From CAVTND01 sp963735955 (GTDB taxonomy: Bacteria; Pseudomonadota; Gammaproteobacteria; Burkholderiales; Burkholderiaceae_F), in the NCBI GenBank assembly GCA_963735955.1, contig CAVTND010000002.1:1-64000 (forward strand): a DNA stretch of 64,000 nucleotides. Direction: 5' to 3'. The position numbers and the translations under genes were made by a program. Shown in pieces: positions 18,931 through 28,481 of the stretch (positions within the stretch are counted from its first letter, which is position 1; each line of letters begins with the position of its first letter). The notes under the pieces were generated by a model. That model did not search any database, had not been told where the DNA came from, and saw only the letters and a list, made by a program, of their open reading frames with translations.

Positions 18931-19834
18931 ATGAAGCCCGTCGCGAGCATGACCGGCTTTGCGCTGGCTTCGCGCCCAACACCGCTGGGCCAACTCTCAG
19001 TCGAACTGCGCTCTGTCAATTCGCGTTTTCTCGACCTTAATCTGCGCTTTCCTGATGACTTGCGGGGCGTCGAGGCCTCAGTCCGCGAGACCATTGCGGC
19101 CCGGCTTTCGCGCGGCAAGGTCGAATGCCGGCTCTCGATTGCGCGCTCCGAGCAGGCAAGCGACCCAAGCCTGAACGCCGAGGCGCTGGCGCGCCTGGCG
19201 GAGCTCGCGCGCCAGGCGGCTCATTCATTGCCTGACGCAAAACCGCTATCGACGGCAGAGATTCTCGGGTGGCCGGGCGTCATCGACACGCCCAGTGCAG
19301 ATCCGGAAGCTTTGCGCGCAGCCGTTGTCGAGGCACTCGCCGAGGCGATCGATGCCCTGGCGGCATCACGTCAGCGCGAAGGCGCCGCATTGCGGGAAGT
19401 CCTGCTGGCCCAGTGCGCGTCGATCGCGCGCGATCGCGGAGCAGGTCAAGGCGCGTGCACCTGAACTACTCGCGCTGGTGGAACGGAAATTGACCGAGCG
19501 CCTGGAACAGGCGCTCGGTACGGCAATGACGTCGTCCGCAACAATGTCGCGCGCTGAGGTGACCGACCGCATCCGCCAGGAAGTCATCCTGTATGGCCTG
19601 AAGATGGACGTCGATGAAGAAATCAAGCGTCTCGTGACCCACGTGGGCGAGGTCCGACGCGTGCTGGGCGCCGGCGGGCCGGTCGGACGCAGGCTCGATT
19701 TCCTGATGCAGGAATTGAACCGCGAAGCAAATACGCTGGGTTCGAAGGCGGCTGCGATCGAAATGACCAATGCTTCGGTCGAACTCAAGCTGCTGATCGA
19801 GCAGATGCGCGAGCAGATCCAGAATCTGGAGTGA
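18931..19834 (+). CDS. yicC: YicC-family endoribonuclease, one frameshift
   Basis: About 300 residues over two frames. The N-terminal SMTGFALASR block, the LSVELRSVNSRFLDL block and the C-terminal GRRLDFLMQELNREANTLGSK block are the YicC (YicC_N and DUF1732) signatures; the last is the most conserved segment of the family. The reading frame changes near 19425, between LAQCASIA and AIAEQVKARAPELLAL. It could also start at 18949 (MTGFA). YicC is reported as an endoribonuclease. It is 3 bases upstream of gmk, so the two are probably one transcription unit. Confidence 0.9.
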
Positions 19835-19837
19835 GCA

Positions 19838-20497
19838 TTGGATCACGATCCGTCCGCTACCCCGACTCTGGACGGCGGCTTCGCCGGCAATCTGTTCCTG
19901 GTGGTCGCGCCTTCCGGCGCTGGCAAATCGACGCTGGTCAATGCTCTGCTGGCCAATGACAGCGGTATCGCCTTGTCGGTGTCGTGGACCACGCGGCCGC
20001 CGCGACCGGGCGAAACCGACGGTCGCGAATACCACTTTGTCAGCGTCGAGGAGTTCATGCGACTGCGCACGCAGGGTGTCTTTCTCGAAAGTGCCGAGGT
20101 GCATGGCCATTACTACGCGACGTCCGGCGTCTGGATCGATGAGCGCGTCCGCGCCGGCACGGATGTGCTGATGGAAATCGACTGGCAAGGGGCGCGCCAG
20201 GTCAAGGGACGTTTCGCACATGCGGTCGGCATCTTTGTGCTGCCGCCCTCGATCGAGGCCCTGGCACAACGCTTGCGCAAGCGGGGCCAGGACAGCGAGT
20301 CGGTCATCAACCGTCGGCTGCTGGCCGCCGGCAGCGAAATCGCCCATGCGCCCGAATTCGACTACGTGATCGTCAACGAGGATTTCGACACGGCGCTCGC
20401 CCAGTTGACGTCAGTAGTGACTGCTACCCGACTGCGCTATTCAAGCCAGGCGCGGCGCAATCACGAACTGTTCGCACAACTGGGAATCGCGCCCTGA
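19838..20497 (+). CDS. gmk: Guanylate kinase (TTG start)
   Basis: ATP-dependent phosphorylation of GMP to GDP, 219 residues. Walker A is APSGAGKST; the GMP-binding block SWTTRPPRPGETDGREYHFV and the WQGARQVKG segment follow. It starts with TTG at 19838, 3 bases after the yicC stop, with GGAG just upstream; no ATG lies between there and the P-loop. It carries a short N-terminal extension of about 15 residues before the usual start of the fold. Confidence 0.93.
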   Translation: MDHDPSATPTLDGGFAGNLFLVVAPSGAGKSTLVNALLANDSGIALSVSWTTRPPRPGETDGREYHFVSVEEFMRLRTQGVFLESAEVHGHYYATSGVWIDERVRAGTDVLMEIDWQGARQVKGRFAHAVGIFVLPPSIEALAQRLRKRGQDSESVINRRLLAAGSEIAHAPEFDYVIVNEDFDTALAQLTSVVTATRLRYSSQARRNHELFAQLGIAP

Positions 20498-20577
20498 CGC
20501 TTCAACTCCCGGCCGGCAGGCGTTGGGCGTCTCGGTCAGCTAAAATGCGGACTGATTTCCTCTGGAATGGACGTTTC

Positions 20578-20781
20578 ATGGCCCGCATTACCGTCGAAGA
20601 CTGCCTCAAGCAGATTCCGAATCGTTTCCAGCTTGCCCTCGCAGCCGCCTATCGCGCGCGCCAGCTTGCGCAAGGTCATACGCCGAAGATCGATACCAAG
20701 GACAAGCCCGCCGTCGCCGCATTGCGCGAAATCGCGCAAGGCAAGGTCGGGATCGAAATGTTGCGCAAGGTTCCGACCTAG
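20578..20781 (+). CDS. rpoZ: RNA polymerase omega subunit
   Basis: A 67-residue omega subunit that helps assemble the RNA polymerase core and binds ppGpp together with beta-prime in proteobacteria. The MARITVEDC start and the NRFQLALAAAYRARQL block are the family signatures. It stands 80 bases after gmk and is followed by the (p)ppGpp synthetase gene, the usual gmk-rpoZ-spoT order. A possible -10 sequence TAAAAT at 20541-20546 may give it its own promoter, without a clear -35. Confidence 0.96.
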   Translation: MARITVEDCLKQIPNRFQLALAAAYRARQLAQGHTPKIDTKDKPAVAALREIAQGKVGIEMLRKVPT

Positions 20782-20840
20782 GTTTGAGTACGTGACCGCG
20801 GCCGCCCTTGCCACGCCACTCCGCGCGCGAGGCAAGATTG

Positions 20841-23162
20841 ATGCGGCCAGAAGAACCCCCTCCGCCTGAGGAACCGCCGGCCACTCCACCGGCCACAGCG
20901 CCGGTTGCGCCGCAGCCCGGCTTTGCACGTCGCGCGGCTGAGGCACTCAAGAAGGCCGTCTGGCGTTCCGGCGCTCCGCAAGCCCCGCCCGGTGTCGCCA
21001 CGGCGGCCACTCTGGCTGAGCGGGTAAAAAAGTACCTGCCGTCGTCCGACGTGCAGAAGATCAAGGAAGCGTTCCGGTTCTCGGATGAGGCCCACCTCGG
21101 CCAGTTCCGTCGCAGCGGCGCGCCGTACATCACCCACCCGGTCGCCGTCGCGGAAATCCTGACCGACTGGCGCCTCGACGGTGCCGCCATCCAGGCTGCA
21201 TTGCTGCATGACGTTCTTGAAGACTCCGGCATCGTGAAAGACGCCCTGGTCGAAAAGTTCGGCACCAAGGTCGCTGAACTGGTCGATGGTGTTTCCAAGC
21301 TCGACAAGCTGCAATTTTCCTCGACCGAACAGGCGCAGGCCGAAAACTTCCGCAAAATGCTGCTCGCGATGGCGCGCGATGTGCGGGTCATGCTGATCAA
21401 GCTCGCGGACCGTCTGCACAACATGCGCACGCTGGACGCGGTTGAATCCGACAAGCGCCGTCGCATCGCCCGCGAAACTCTGGAGATCTATGCGCCGATC
21501 GCACACCGCTTGGGCCTGAACAGCCTGTTCCGCGAACTCGAGGAACTCAGCTTCGAACACCTCCATCCGGTGCGCTTCCGGGTACTGCAGCGCGCCGTGC
21601 TGGCGGCGCGGGGCAATCGACGTGAACTGCTCGGCAAGATCCTTGAGTCAGTGCGCAAATCCCTCCACGAATCGAAGATCCGCGCCGAGGTCTACGGCCG
21701 GGAAAAGACTCTCTACGGCATCTATCGCAAGATGGCGGAAAAGCGCCTGTCGTTTTCACAGGTGCTCGACATCTACGGCTTCCGCATCGTCGTGGAGAAC
21801 CGGCCGGAGTGCTATCACGCGCTCGGCACCCTGCACTCGCTCTACAAGCCGGTACCGGGCAAATTCAAGGACTACATCGCGATTCCCAAGGTCAATGGCT
21901 ACCAGTCTCTGCACACGACCCTGATCGGGCCGTATGGCACCCCCGTCGAGTTTCAGATTCGCACCAAGGAAATGCATCACGTCGCCGAGTCGGGCGTGGC
22001 GGCGCACTGGCTATACAAGGACGACGACTCAGACCTCTCGGAGCTGCAGTCACGAACCCACCAGTGGCTGCAGTCGCTGCTCGAGATCCAGCAGCACACC
22101 GGCGACTCGAGCGAATTCCTCGAGCACATCAAGGTCGACCTGTTCCCGGACAAGGTCTACGTGTTCACACCGAAAGGCAAGATTGTCTCGCTGCCGCGCA
22201 GCGCAACGGCGGTCGACTTTGCCTACAGCATCCACACCGATGTCGGCAACAAGTGCGTGGCGGCGCGCATCAACAACGAGGTCCAGCCTCTGCGCACCGT
22301 GCTTCGCAACGGCGACATGATCGAGATCGTCACCGGGCCGGTCGCGCGCCCGAATCCCGCCTGGCTCGCCTTCGTGCGGACCGGCAAGGCGCGGTCCGAG
22401 ATCCGCCATTTCCTGCGCACGATGAAGTTCGATGAGTCGGTCGAACTCGGCGAGCGCCTTCTCGCGCAGGCGGCGCGGCAGTTCAGCCTCGATCTGACGA
22501 AGGTCACTGCGACGCAGTGGAGTGACGTGATGCAGCAGGCCGAGATCGATACACGCGAGGAACTGCTGGCCGACATCGGCCTCGGTCGGCGCCTGCCGGC
22601 GGTCGTCGCGCGGCAACTTGCGCTGGCCGCCAATGCCGACGGCGCCGTCGCCGCGGACGCTGGCGCGGGCGCGCCGACCGCCTCGGTGCCTGTGGTGATC
22701 CGTGGCACGGAAGGCATGACGGTCCAGATGGCCAACTGCTGTCATCCGATTCCGGACGACTCGATCATCGGTCACATTCGCAAGGGGCAGGGCTTGACGG
22801 TCCACCACACCGAGTGCGCCCACGCATTGCGCGCTCGGCGCGCCGATCCGGACCGCTGGATCGAGCTGCAATGGGAGCCGGATCGCGCCGCCAATTTCAC
22901 CGTCGGCCTGGATGCCAGCGCGCTGAATGAACGTGGCGTGCTCGGCCGCATGGCCGTGGCGATTGCCGAAGCAGAATCGAATATCCTCAACGTGCACATC
23001 GAAGACGAGGACGCGCCCCTGGCATTGGTCCACTTCCGCGTCCAGGTGCGCGACCGCACTCATCTGGCGCGCGTGATCCGGACCTTGCGTCGGATCAAGC
23101 AGGTGAAGCGCGTGATTCGTCCCCGCGGCAGCGTGCGACCGCCGGCGCACGACGAGGCATAG
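20841..23162 (+). CDS. spoT: Bifunctional (p)ppGpp synthetase/hydrolase (SpoT/RelA family)
   Basis: Makes and degrades the stringent-response alarmone. About 773 residues: a Pro-rich N-terminal stretch, an HD hydrolase domain with YITHPVAVAEIL and the intact HDVLED motif, a synthetase domain with DIYGFRIVV and KDYIAIPKVNGYQSLHTT, a TGS domain (VYVFTPKGKIVSLPRSATAVDFAY), a zinc-finger-like MANCCHPIPDD region and a C-terminal ACT domain. The intact hydrolase motif argues for a SpoT-type bifunctional enzyme. I take the ATG at 20841; an in-frame TTG at 20808 would add 11 residues. Confidence 0.95.
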   Translation: MRPEEPPPPEEPPATPPATAPVAPQPGFARRAAEALKKAVWRSGAPQAPPGVATAATLAERVKKYLPSSDVQKIKEAFRFSDEAHLGQFRRSGAPYITHPVAVAEILTDWRLDGAAIQAALLHDVLEDSGIVKDALVEKFGTKVAELVDGVSKLDKLQFSSTEQAQAENFRKMLLAMARDVRVMLIKLADRLHNMRTLDAVESDKRRRIARETLEIYAPIAHRLGLNSLFRELEELSFEHLHPVRFRVLQRAVLAARGNRRELLGKILESVRKSLHESKIRAEVYGREKTLYGIYRKMAEKRLSFSQVLDIYGFRIVVENRPECYHALGTLHSLYKPVPGKFKDYIAIPKVNGYQSLHTTLIGPYGTPVEFQIRTKEMHHVAESGVAAHWLYKDDDSDLSELQSRTHQWLQSLLEIQQHTGDSSEFLEHIKVDLFPDKVYVFTPKGKIVSLPRSATAVDFAYSIHTDVGNKCVAARINNEVQPLRTVLRNGDMIEIVTGPVARPNPAWLAFVRTGKARSEIRHFLRTMKFDESVELGERLLAQAARQFSLDLTKVTATQWSDVMQQAEIDTREELLADIGLGRRLPAVVARQLALAANADGAVAADAGAGAPTASVPVVIRGTEGMTVQMANCCHPIPDDSIIGHIRKGQGLTVHHTECAHALRARRADPDRWIELQWEPDRAANFTVGLDASALNERGVLGRMAVAIAEAESNILNVHIEDEDAPLALVHFRVQVRDRTHLARVIRTLRRIKQVKRVIRPRGSVRPPAHDEA

Positions 23163-23176
23163 ATCCGTTCTCCGAA

Positions 23177-23728
23177 TCAGTCCGGCGCGTAACTGACGTC
23201 GAGCACTTCGAGCGCTTCGTTCCCGGCAGGGGTCTCGAGCCGGACGATATCGCCGACGCGCGCCTTGATAAGCGCCCTGGCGATCGGCGAGATCCAGCTC
23301 ACACGACCGTGTGCCGGATCGACCTCGTCGATGCCGACGATCGTCACCCGGTGAGTGCCACCATCCTGGGTTGAATAGTCCACCGTGGCACCGAAGAAAA
23401 TCTGGTCGGTGACCTCGCGGGCAGAAGGATCCACAACTTCGGCGACGTCGAGCCTCCTGGTCAGAAACCGGATCCGCCGGTCGATTTCGCGCAGCCGCTT
23501 CTTGCCGTAGATGTAGTCGCCGTTCTCCGATCGATCACCGTTGGACGCCGCCCATGACACGGTGCGCACGACTTCAGGCCGCTCGGCATCGAGCAGATGC
23601 AGCAACTCGTCCTTCAAGCGGCTATAGCCGGCAGGCGTGATGTAGTTGCGGGAAGCCGGCAGCGCGCGATGCTCGGGCGCATCGTCGTCATCGTCGTCCT
23701 CGGATTCCCTGACAAACGCCTTGTTCAT
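23177..23728 (-). CDS. greB: Transcription elongation factor GreB
   Basis: A 183-residue Gre factor that rescues backtracked RNA polymerase by stimulating transcript cleavage. The coiled-coil N-terminal domain includes NYITPAGYSRLKDEL and the acidic tip in NGDRSENGDYIYGKKRLREIDRRI; the C-terminal FKBP-like domain has FGATVDYS and SWISPIARALIKARVGD. It has an unusual acidic N-terminal tail (six consecutive Asp after MNKAFVRESE). The two stops converge with spoT. A second Gre gene, greA, is at 50.8-51.3 kb. Confidence 0.95.
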   Translation of the reverse strand: MNKAFVRESEDDDDDDAPEHRALPASRNYITPAGYSRLKDELLHLLDAERPEVVRTVSWAASNGDRSENGDYIYGKKRLREIDRRIRFLTRRLDVAEVVDPSAREVTDQIFFGATVDYSTQDGGTHRVTIVGIDEVDPAHGRVSWISPIARALIKARVGDIVRLETPAGNEALEVLDVSYAPD

Positions 23729-23895
23729 GGGGCTTCGTTAACCACGAATTGTGCAGATCGCTACGCTACCGCAACCGGGATCTCCGTGTCGCGAACGGTC
23801 GCGGTTGGTCGCAAACAGGCGCAAGCGGCGGCAGCGTACGGCCCAACGCAGCAAGCCCAATATTTTAAGAATGGTGCGGATCCATCGTTCAAGGA

Positions 23896-23909
23896 TTGAC
23901 ACGCGTCAA
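23896..23909. promoter_or_regulatory. FNR/Anr-like site upstream of the Pat acetyltransferase gene
   Basis: TTGAC-ACGC-GTCAA is a perfect 5-4-5 dyad of the CRP/FNR superfamily type (FNR consensus TTGAT-N4-ATCAA; Anr and Dnr sites often have C and G at the inner positions). It is centred about 160 bases before the ATG at 24062, in a 333-base gap (23729-24061) that otherwise shows no gene or structure. Confidence 0.55.
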
Positions 23910-24061
23910 GCCGGGTGCATCACGGCGGCCGGCGAGTGGGTCCAACCTCAAATCGGCGCAAACGACGCTTTCATTTCCCTGTAAGTTGCGGCAGCCATCG
24001 TCTGGATCCGAGCAATCGGAGGTCAGAACATGGTAGCGCGCCGTATTCCCCAGTTCAGCTT

Positions 24062-26818
24062 ATGACCATTCGCAACCTCGAGTACCTGTTCCGGCCGCGA
24101 TCGATCGCGGTGTTCGGCGCCACCGATCGCCCGGGCAGCGTCGGCGCGACCGTGATCCGCAACGTGCTGGCAGGCGGGTTTACAGGACCGATCTATGCAG
24201 TCAATCCGCGCCATGCCGAAGTCGCCGGCCGCCCCTCGTTTCACGATGTTGCAAGCCTGCCGACAGCGCCCGACCTCGCGGTCATCGCGACGCCGCCGGC
24301 CGCAGTTCCGAATCTGATCGCCGAACTCGGAGCACGCGGAACGCGCGCCGCGATCGTGTTGACCGCGGGCCTCGCGCAGATCAACGGCCCCGACGGCCGC
24401 AGTCTCAGCACGGCGATGCTCGAGGCGTCGCGCGCCAGACTGCTGCGCATCCTCGGCCCCAACTGCGTCGGCCTGCTTGTCCCGGGGCTCGGCATCAATG
24501 CAAGCTTCGCGCACACGGCGGCGCTGCCCGGCCGGTTGGCGTTCGTGTCGCAGTCGGGCGGACTGACCACTGCCGCGCTCGACTGGGCTCGTTCGCGCAA
24601 CATCGGTTTTTCGCATTTCATTTCCGTCGGCGAGGCGGCTGACATCGACTTCGGCGACCTCCTCGACTGGCTGGCGAGCGATCGCGACACCGATGCGATC
24701 CTGCTCTACATCGAATCGATTCGCAGTGCGCGCAAATTCATGTCGGCCGCGCGCGCCGCCGCGCGCAACAAGCCGGTACTCGTGGTCAAGGCCGGTCGAG
24801 TTCCGGACGGCGCGCGTGCCGCCGCTTCGCATACCGGAGCGCTGGCCGGCGCCGACGACGTGTTCGACGCCGCAATCCGCCGCGCCGGCATGCTGCGAAT
24901 AGACACCGTGCTCGAACTGTTCGATGCGGTGGAGACACTGGCACGCGCGCGTTCGATCCGCGGCGACCGCCTTGCCATCATGACCAATGGTGGCGGTCCG
25001 GGTGTCATGGCCACTGATGCGCTCATGCAACGCGGAGGAAAGCTGGCGGTGCTATCGGACGCGACCATCGCACGACTCGACCGTGCTCTGCCGTCGACGT
25101 GGTCGCATGGCAATCCCGTCGACATCATCGGCGACGCGCCGGTGGAACGCTACGTCGAGACGCTCGCGGCGTTGACGGCCGACCCGGGAATCGACGCGGT
25201 GCTGTTCATGCATGCACCCTCGGCGATCGTTCCGGCCGCGGAAATTGCCGCTGCCTGCGCGCCGCACGCGACGGGCCATCCGGTGCTGTCGTGCTGGCTC
25301 GGCGGTGCCCTGGTCGAGCCAGCGCGCGCGGCCTTCGAAGCAGCGGGCATTCCTACCTACGCGACCCCAGAGCAGGCCGTCGCCGCAATGATGCAGTTGG
25401 TCAACTACCGGCGCAACCAGGACGCACTTATGCAGACGCCACCGTCGACGGCGCCGGGCGCGACGGTCGACGCCGACACTGCGCGCGCCCTGATTCGCGG
25501 AGCGCTCGCGCAACAGCGCGATCTGCTGACCGAAATCGAAGCCAAGCAGGTGCTGTCTGCCTACGGCATCCCGATTGTCAAGACCGTGCTGGCGAAGAAC
25601 AGCGTTGAAGCGGCGAAGGTCGCCGCGGAAATCGGCTTTCCGGTTGCGCTGAAGATCGTCTCGCCGCAGGTCACCCACAAGTCGGACGTTGGCGGCGTTG
25701 CCCTGGGGCTGGTCGACGCAGATGAGGTTCGCCGCACGGCCAAGGCAATGGCGCGTCGCGTGCGCAAGCGCGTAACCGGCGCCGAGATCACCGGATTCAG
25801 CGTCCAGGCGATGGTGCGGCGACCGCAGGCCTACGAAACCATCGTCGGCGCCACGGTCGATCCGGTGTTCGGCCCCGTGATCCTGTTCGGGCACGGCGGC
25901 ACCGCTGTCGAGGTCATCGGCGATCGCGCGGTTGCGCTGCCGCCGCTGAATCTCGCTTTGGCCGACGACCTCGTGTCGCGCACCCGGATCGCGCGCCTGC
26001 TTGATGGGTATCGCGATCGCCCGCCGTCGGATCGCCACGCGCTGTCGCAGGCCCTGATGCAGGTGTCGCAGCTCGTCTCCGATATGCCGGAGATCGTCGA
26101 GCTCGACATCAATCCCCTGCTGATCGACGAGAAAGGTGTGATTGCGCTCGACGCGCGCATTCGCGTTGCGCACGCCGAGCTTTCAGGGATTGCGCGTCTC
26201 GCGATCCGGCCGTATCCGCAGGAGCTGGAGGAACGGATCCATCTGGGCGATCGCGAGGTCGTCCTGCGCCCGATCCGGCCCGAAGACGAACTGCAGCACG
26301 CGGCCTTCCTGGCCGCCGTCGACGCCGAGGACCTGCGGCTTCGGTTCTTCCGTGTTGTGCGCGCACTCGTGCACTCGCAGTTGGCACGCTTGACGCAGAT
26401 CGACTATGACCGCGAAATGGCCATTGTCGCAACCGCTCGCACTGTGGCCGGAGGGGAGGAAACGCTTGGTGTCGTGCGAATCGTCGGCGACCCCGACGGT
26501 ACGCTGGCCGAGTTCGCAATTCTGGTTCGATCCGATCTGCAGGGCATGGGGCTCGGCGCGGTTCTGATGAAGAAGATCATTCGCTATTGCCGCGGCCGTG
26601 GCATGAGGGAACTGACCGGCGATGTCCTGTCAAGAAACGTCCGGATGCTGGCGCTGGCGGCCGACCTTGGGTTTCGGCGAGACATCAGTGACGAACCGGG
26701 CGTGGTCCGAGTCAGGATTTCACTGGCGGCCGACGACGCCGAAACGAACAGAGCCGGTCAGGCTTCCCCCGCATCGAACGAAACTGAGGCGCGGCTCGCC
26801 CAAACCGTCGGCAAGTAA
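24062..26818 (+). CDS. Pat/PatZ-type protein lysine acetyltransferase (NDP-forming acyl-CoA synthetase-like plus GNAT)
   Basis: A 918-residue protein. The order of domains is an N-terminal CoA-binding Rossmann domain (YLFRPRSIAVFGATDRPGSVG), a succinyl-CoA-ligase-like domain, an ATP-grasp-like domain (about residues 470-690; KIVSPQVTHKSDVGG, INPLLIDEKG) and a C-terminal GNAT acetyltransferase (about residues 725-880; REVVLRPIRPEDE, RSDLQGMGLGAVLMKKII). This is the Pat/PatZ (YfiQ) layout; such enzymes acetylate and inactivate AMP-forming acyl-CoA synthetases such as Acs. I chose the ATG at 24062; upstream frame has no similarity. It opens the block of genes with FNR-like sites. Confidence 0.9.
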   Translation: MTIRNLEYLFRPRSIAVFGATDRPGSVGATVIRNVLAGGFTGPIYAVNPRHAEVAGRPSFHDVASLPTAPDLAVIATPPAAVPNLIAELGARGTRAAIVLTAGLAQINGPDGRSLSTAMLEASRARLLRILGPNCVGLLVPGLGINASFAHTAALPGRLAFVSQSGGLTTAALDWARSRNIGFSHFISVGEAADIDFGDLLDWLASDRDTDAILLYIESIRSARKFMSAARAAARNKPVLVVKAGRVPDGARAAASHTGALAGADDVFDAAIRRAGMLRIDTVLELFDAVETLARARSIRGDRLAIMTNGGGPGVMATDALMQRGGKLAVLSDATIARLDRALPSTWSHGNPVDIIGDAPVERYVETLAALTADPGIDAVLFMHAPSAIVPAAEIAAACAPHATGHPVLSCWLGGALVEPARAAFEAAGIPTYATPEQAVAAMMQLVNYRRNQDALMQTPPSTAPGATVDADTARALIRGALAQQRDLLTEIEAKQVLSAYGIPIVKTVLAKNSVEAAKVAAEIGFPVALKIVSPQVTHKSDVGGVALGLVDADEVRRTAKAMARRVRKRVTGAEITGFSVQAMVRRPQAYETIVGATVDPVFGPVILFGHGGTAVEVIGDRAVALPPLNLALADDLVSRTRIARLLDGYRDRPPSDRHALSQALMQVSQLVSDMPEIVELDINPLLIDEKGVIALDARIRVAHAELSGIARLAIRPYPQELEERIHLGDREVVLRPIRPEDELQHAAFLAAVDAEDLRLRFFRVVRALVHSQLARLTQIDYDREMAIVATARTVAGGEETLGVVRIVGDPDGTLAEFAILVRSDLQGMGLGAVLMKKIIRYCRGRGMRELTGDVLSRNVRMLALAADLGFRRDISDEPGVVRVRISLAADDAETNRAGQASPASNETEARLAQTVGK

Positions 26819-26981
26819 TCAATCAGCCTCGTCGCTGGTACCGCATCAGGCGACTTCGCATGCGGATCGTGCTCCTTCGCGAGTCGCTTCAGATTTCTCG
26901 TTCCGACGCCGGACACCACGACTTCGTTCAAACGAGCCGTGACACAATTCGCCAAGGCAGGCCCACGAACAGTTTCAGAGT

Positions 26982-26995
26982 TTGAGCTGCGTCAA
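26982..26995. promoter_or_regulatory. FNR/Anr-like site upstream of the porin gene
   Basis: TTGAG-CTGC-GTCAA, flanked by T and A (TTTGAG...GTCAAA), a 5-4-5 near-dyad of the CRP/FNR type. It is centred about 151 bases before the porin ATG. The 321-base gap 26819-27139 contains no gene; no clear sigma-70 promoter was identified. Confidence 0.5.
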
Positions 26996-27139
26996 ACGGT
27001 GGGGCCGTCGCTTCACGCTGCGGAAGCATCAGCTGGACAGACCAGCTTAAGCTTTCGGCGGATTGTCGCTCGACGGCCGGAGTGCGTTTTCTTCGGACTG
27101 TTTGACTCCTCTGTGAATCGTCAATATGGGGGCTCCCAA

Positions 27140-28318
27140 ATGAAGAAATCATTGATCGGGCTGGCAGTACTCGGCGCGTTTTCCGCAGGCGCGTCGGCGC
27201 AATCGAGCCTCACGATCTACGGCATTGTCGACGTCGGCATTCAGTACAACACCTTCGGCGTGGACCGCGGCACGAGCGCAGCGCCGAACTGGCAGCAGGA
27301 AAGCATCTGGGGGGTCGATGGTGGTTACCAGTCGGGCAACCGCCTGGGTTTTCGCGGGTCGGAGGCCCTCGGCGGCGGGCTGAATGCAGTGTTCACCCTC
27401 GAGGCTGGATTCAGTATCGAAACCGGTACATCGGCGCAGGGCGGTCGACTGTTCGGTCGCCAGTCGTGGGCCGGCCTGCAAGGCGGCTGGGGCACAGTTG
27501 TGCTCGGTCGCATCGCCACGCCGTCCTCGGGCACCGGCTCGTTCGACCAGTTTGCCGCGATCGACCCCTTTGCGGCCAGCTGGGGCTTGGCGAGCCTCGG
27601 ATCGACCTTCATTCCGGTGGCGGGATTGCGTGAAGACAACTCGATCCTGTATCAGACCCCAACATTTGGCGGGTTCAAGGCAGCCGCCCAGTATTCGTTC
27701 AACGTCGACATGGGCGAGACGGCGCCGCAGGGCTCAAATACCTCGGCGTTCAACCTGGGGGCATCGTGGGGCATGGGACCGTTCTACGTCGCCGTGACCT
27801 ATGACGTGATACAGCACGCGGATGCGGGTTTCGCACGCCCGGGTGCCGGCAGCCCGGACCAGAAGATGCTGCAGCTCGGTGCCACCTGGGACTTCAAGAT
27901 TGTGAAGCTTGCCGTAGCCTATGCTGACCAATCGAACATCAGCACCGACATCACGGTCAGCGGCATCGGCGGTCAGCTCGGCAACGCCTTTGTGCCGACC
28001 GGCATTGGCAACTATGACAACCAGGCCTACATGATCGGCGTGACCGTGCCGATCGGCACCAAGGTCAAGATCCTGGCTTCATTCCAGGACTCGGATGCCA
28101 AGAATGTCATCAATGGACTGGCGCAATTCGAGCCGGACTACGATGTCTGGGGTGTCGGCTTCTCGTATGAGCTTTCGCGCCGAACCAACCTCTATGTCGG
28201 CTATGCACAACGCTCCTGGGATGGCCGCATCACCCAGACCTCGGGAGTCGCACTACCGCAGGCGGCACAGATTTTCGATCGCGACCAGTTCGCGCTGGGT
28301 ATCCGCCACTCGTTCTGA
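27140..28318 (+). CDS. Gram-negative general porin (Burkholderia/Neisseria type)
   Basis: A 392-residue outer-membrane beta-barrel protein. The signal peptide (residues 1-20, MKKSLIGLAVLGAFSAGASA) is followed by QSSLTIYGIVDVGIQYN, the typical mature N-terminus of betaproteobacterial trimeric porins. Alternating amphipathic strands run to the C-terminus, which ends in GIRHSF with the terminal Phe needed for Bam insertion. A G-rich ribosome-binding site (GGGGGC) lies before the ATG at 27140. Diffusion of small solutes is the family role; its selectivity is unknown. Confidence 0.92.
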   Translation: MKKSLIGLAVLGAFSAGASAQSSLTIYGIVDVGIQYNTFGVDRGTSAAPNWQQESIWGVDGGYQSGNRLGFRGSEALGGGLNAVFTLEAGFSIETGTSAQGGRLFGRQSWAGLQGGWGTVVLGRIATPSSGTGSFDQFAAIDPFAASWGLASLGSTFIPVAGLREDNSILYQTPTFGGFKAAAQYSFNVDMGETAPQGSNTSAFNLGASWGMGPFYVAVTYDVIQHADAGFARPGAGSPDQKMLQLGATWDFKIVKLAVAYADQSNISTDITVSGIGGQLGNAFVPTGIGNYDNQAYMIGVTVPIGTKVKILASFQDSDAKNVINGLAQFEPDYDVWGVGFSYELSRRTNLYVGYAQRSWDGRITQTSGVALPQAAQIFDRDQFALGIRHSF

Positions 28319-28481
28319 CGGCCGTAACGTCGCGTGATTGCTGCGCGACTTTCGGCGCCAGGCGTTCGCATCCGACGCTTCGAGGCAAGCGCCTGAGGGT
28401 CGCGCACCCCTCGACAATCACGCATCGGCATGCGCCCTTGCGCAGCATCAATGCATCCTCGCGCGGTTCGAGGAAAACTGC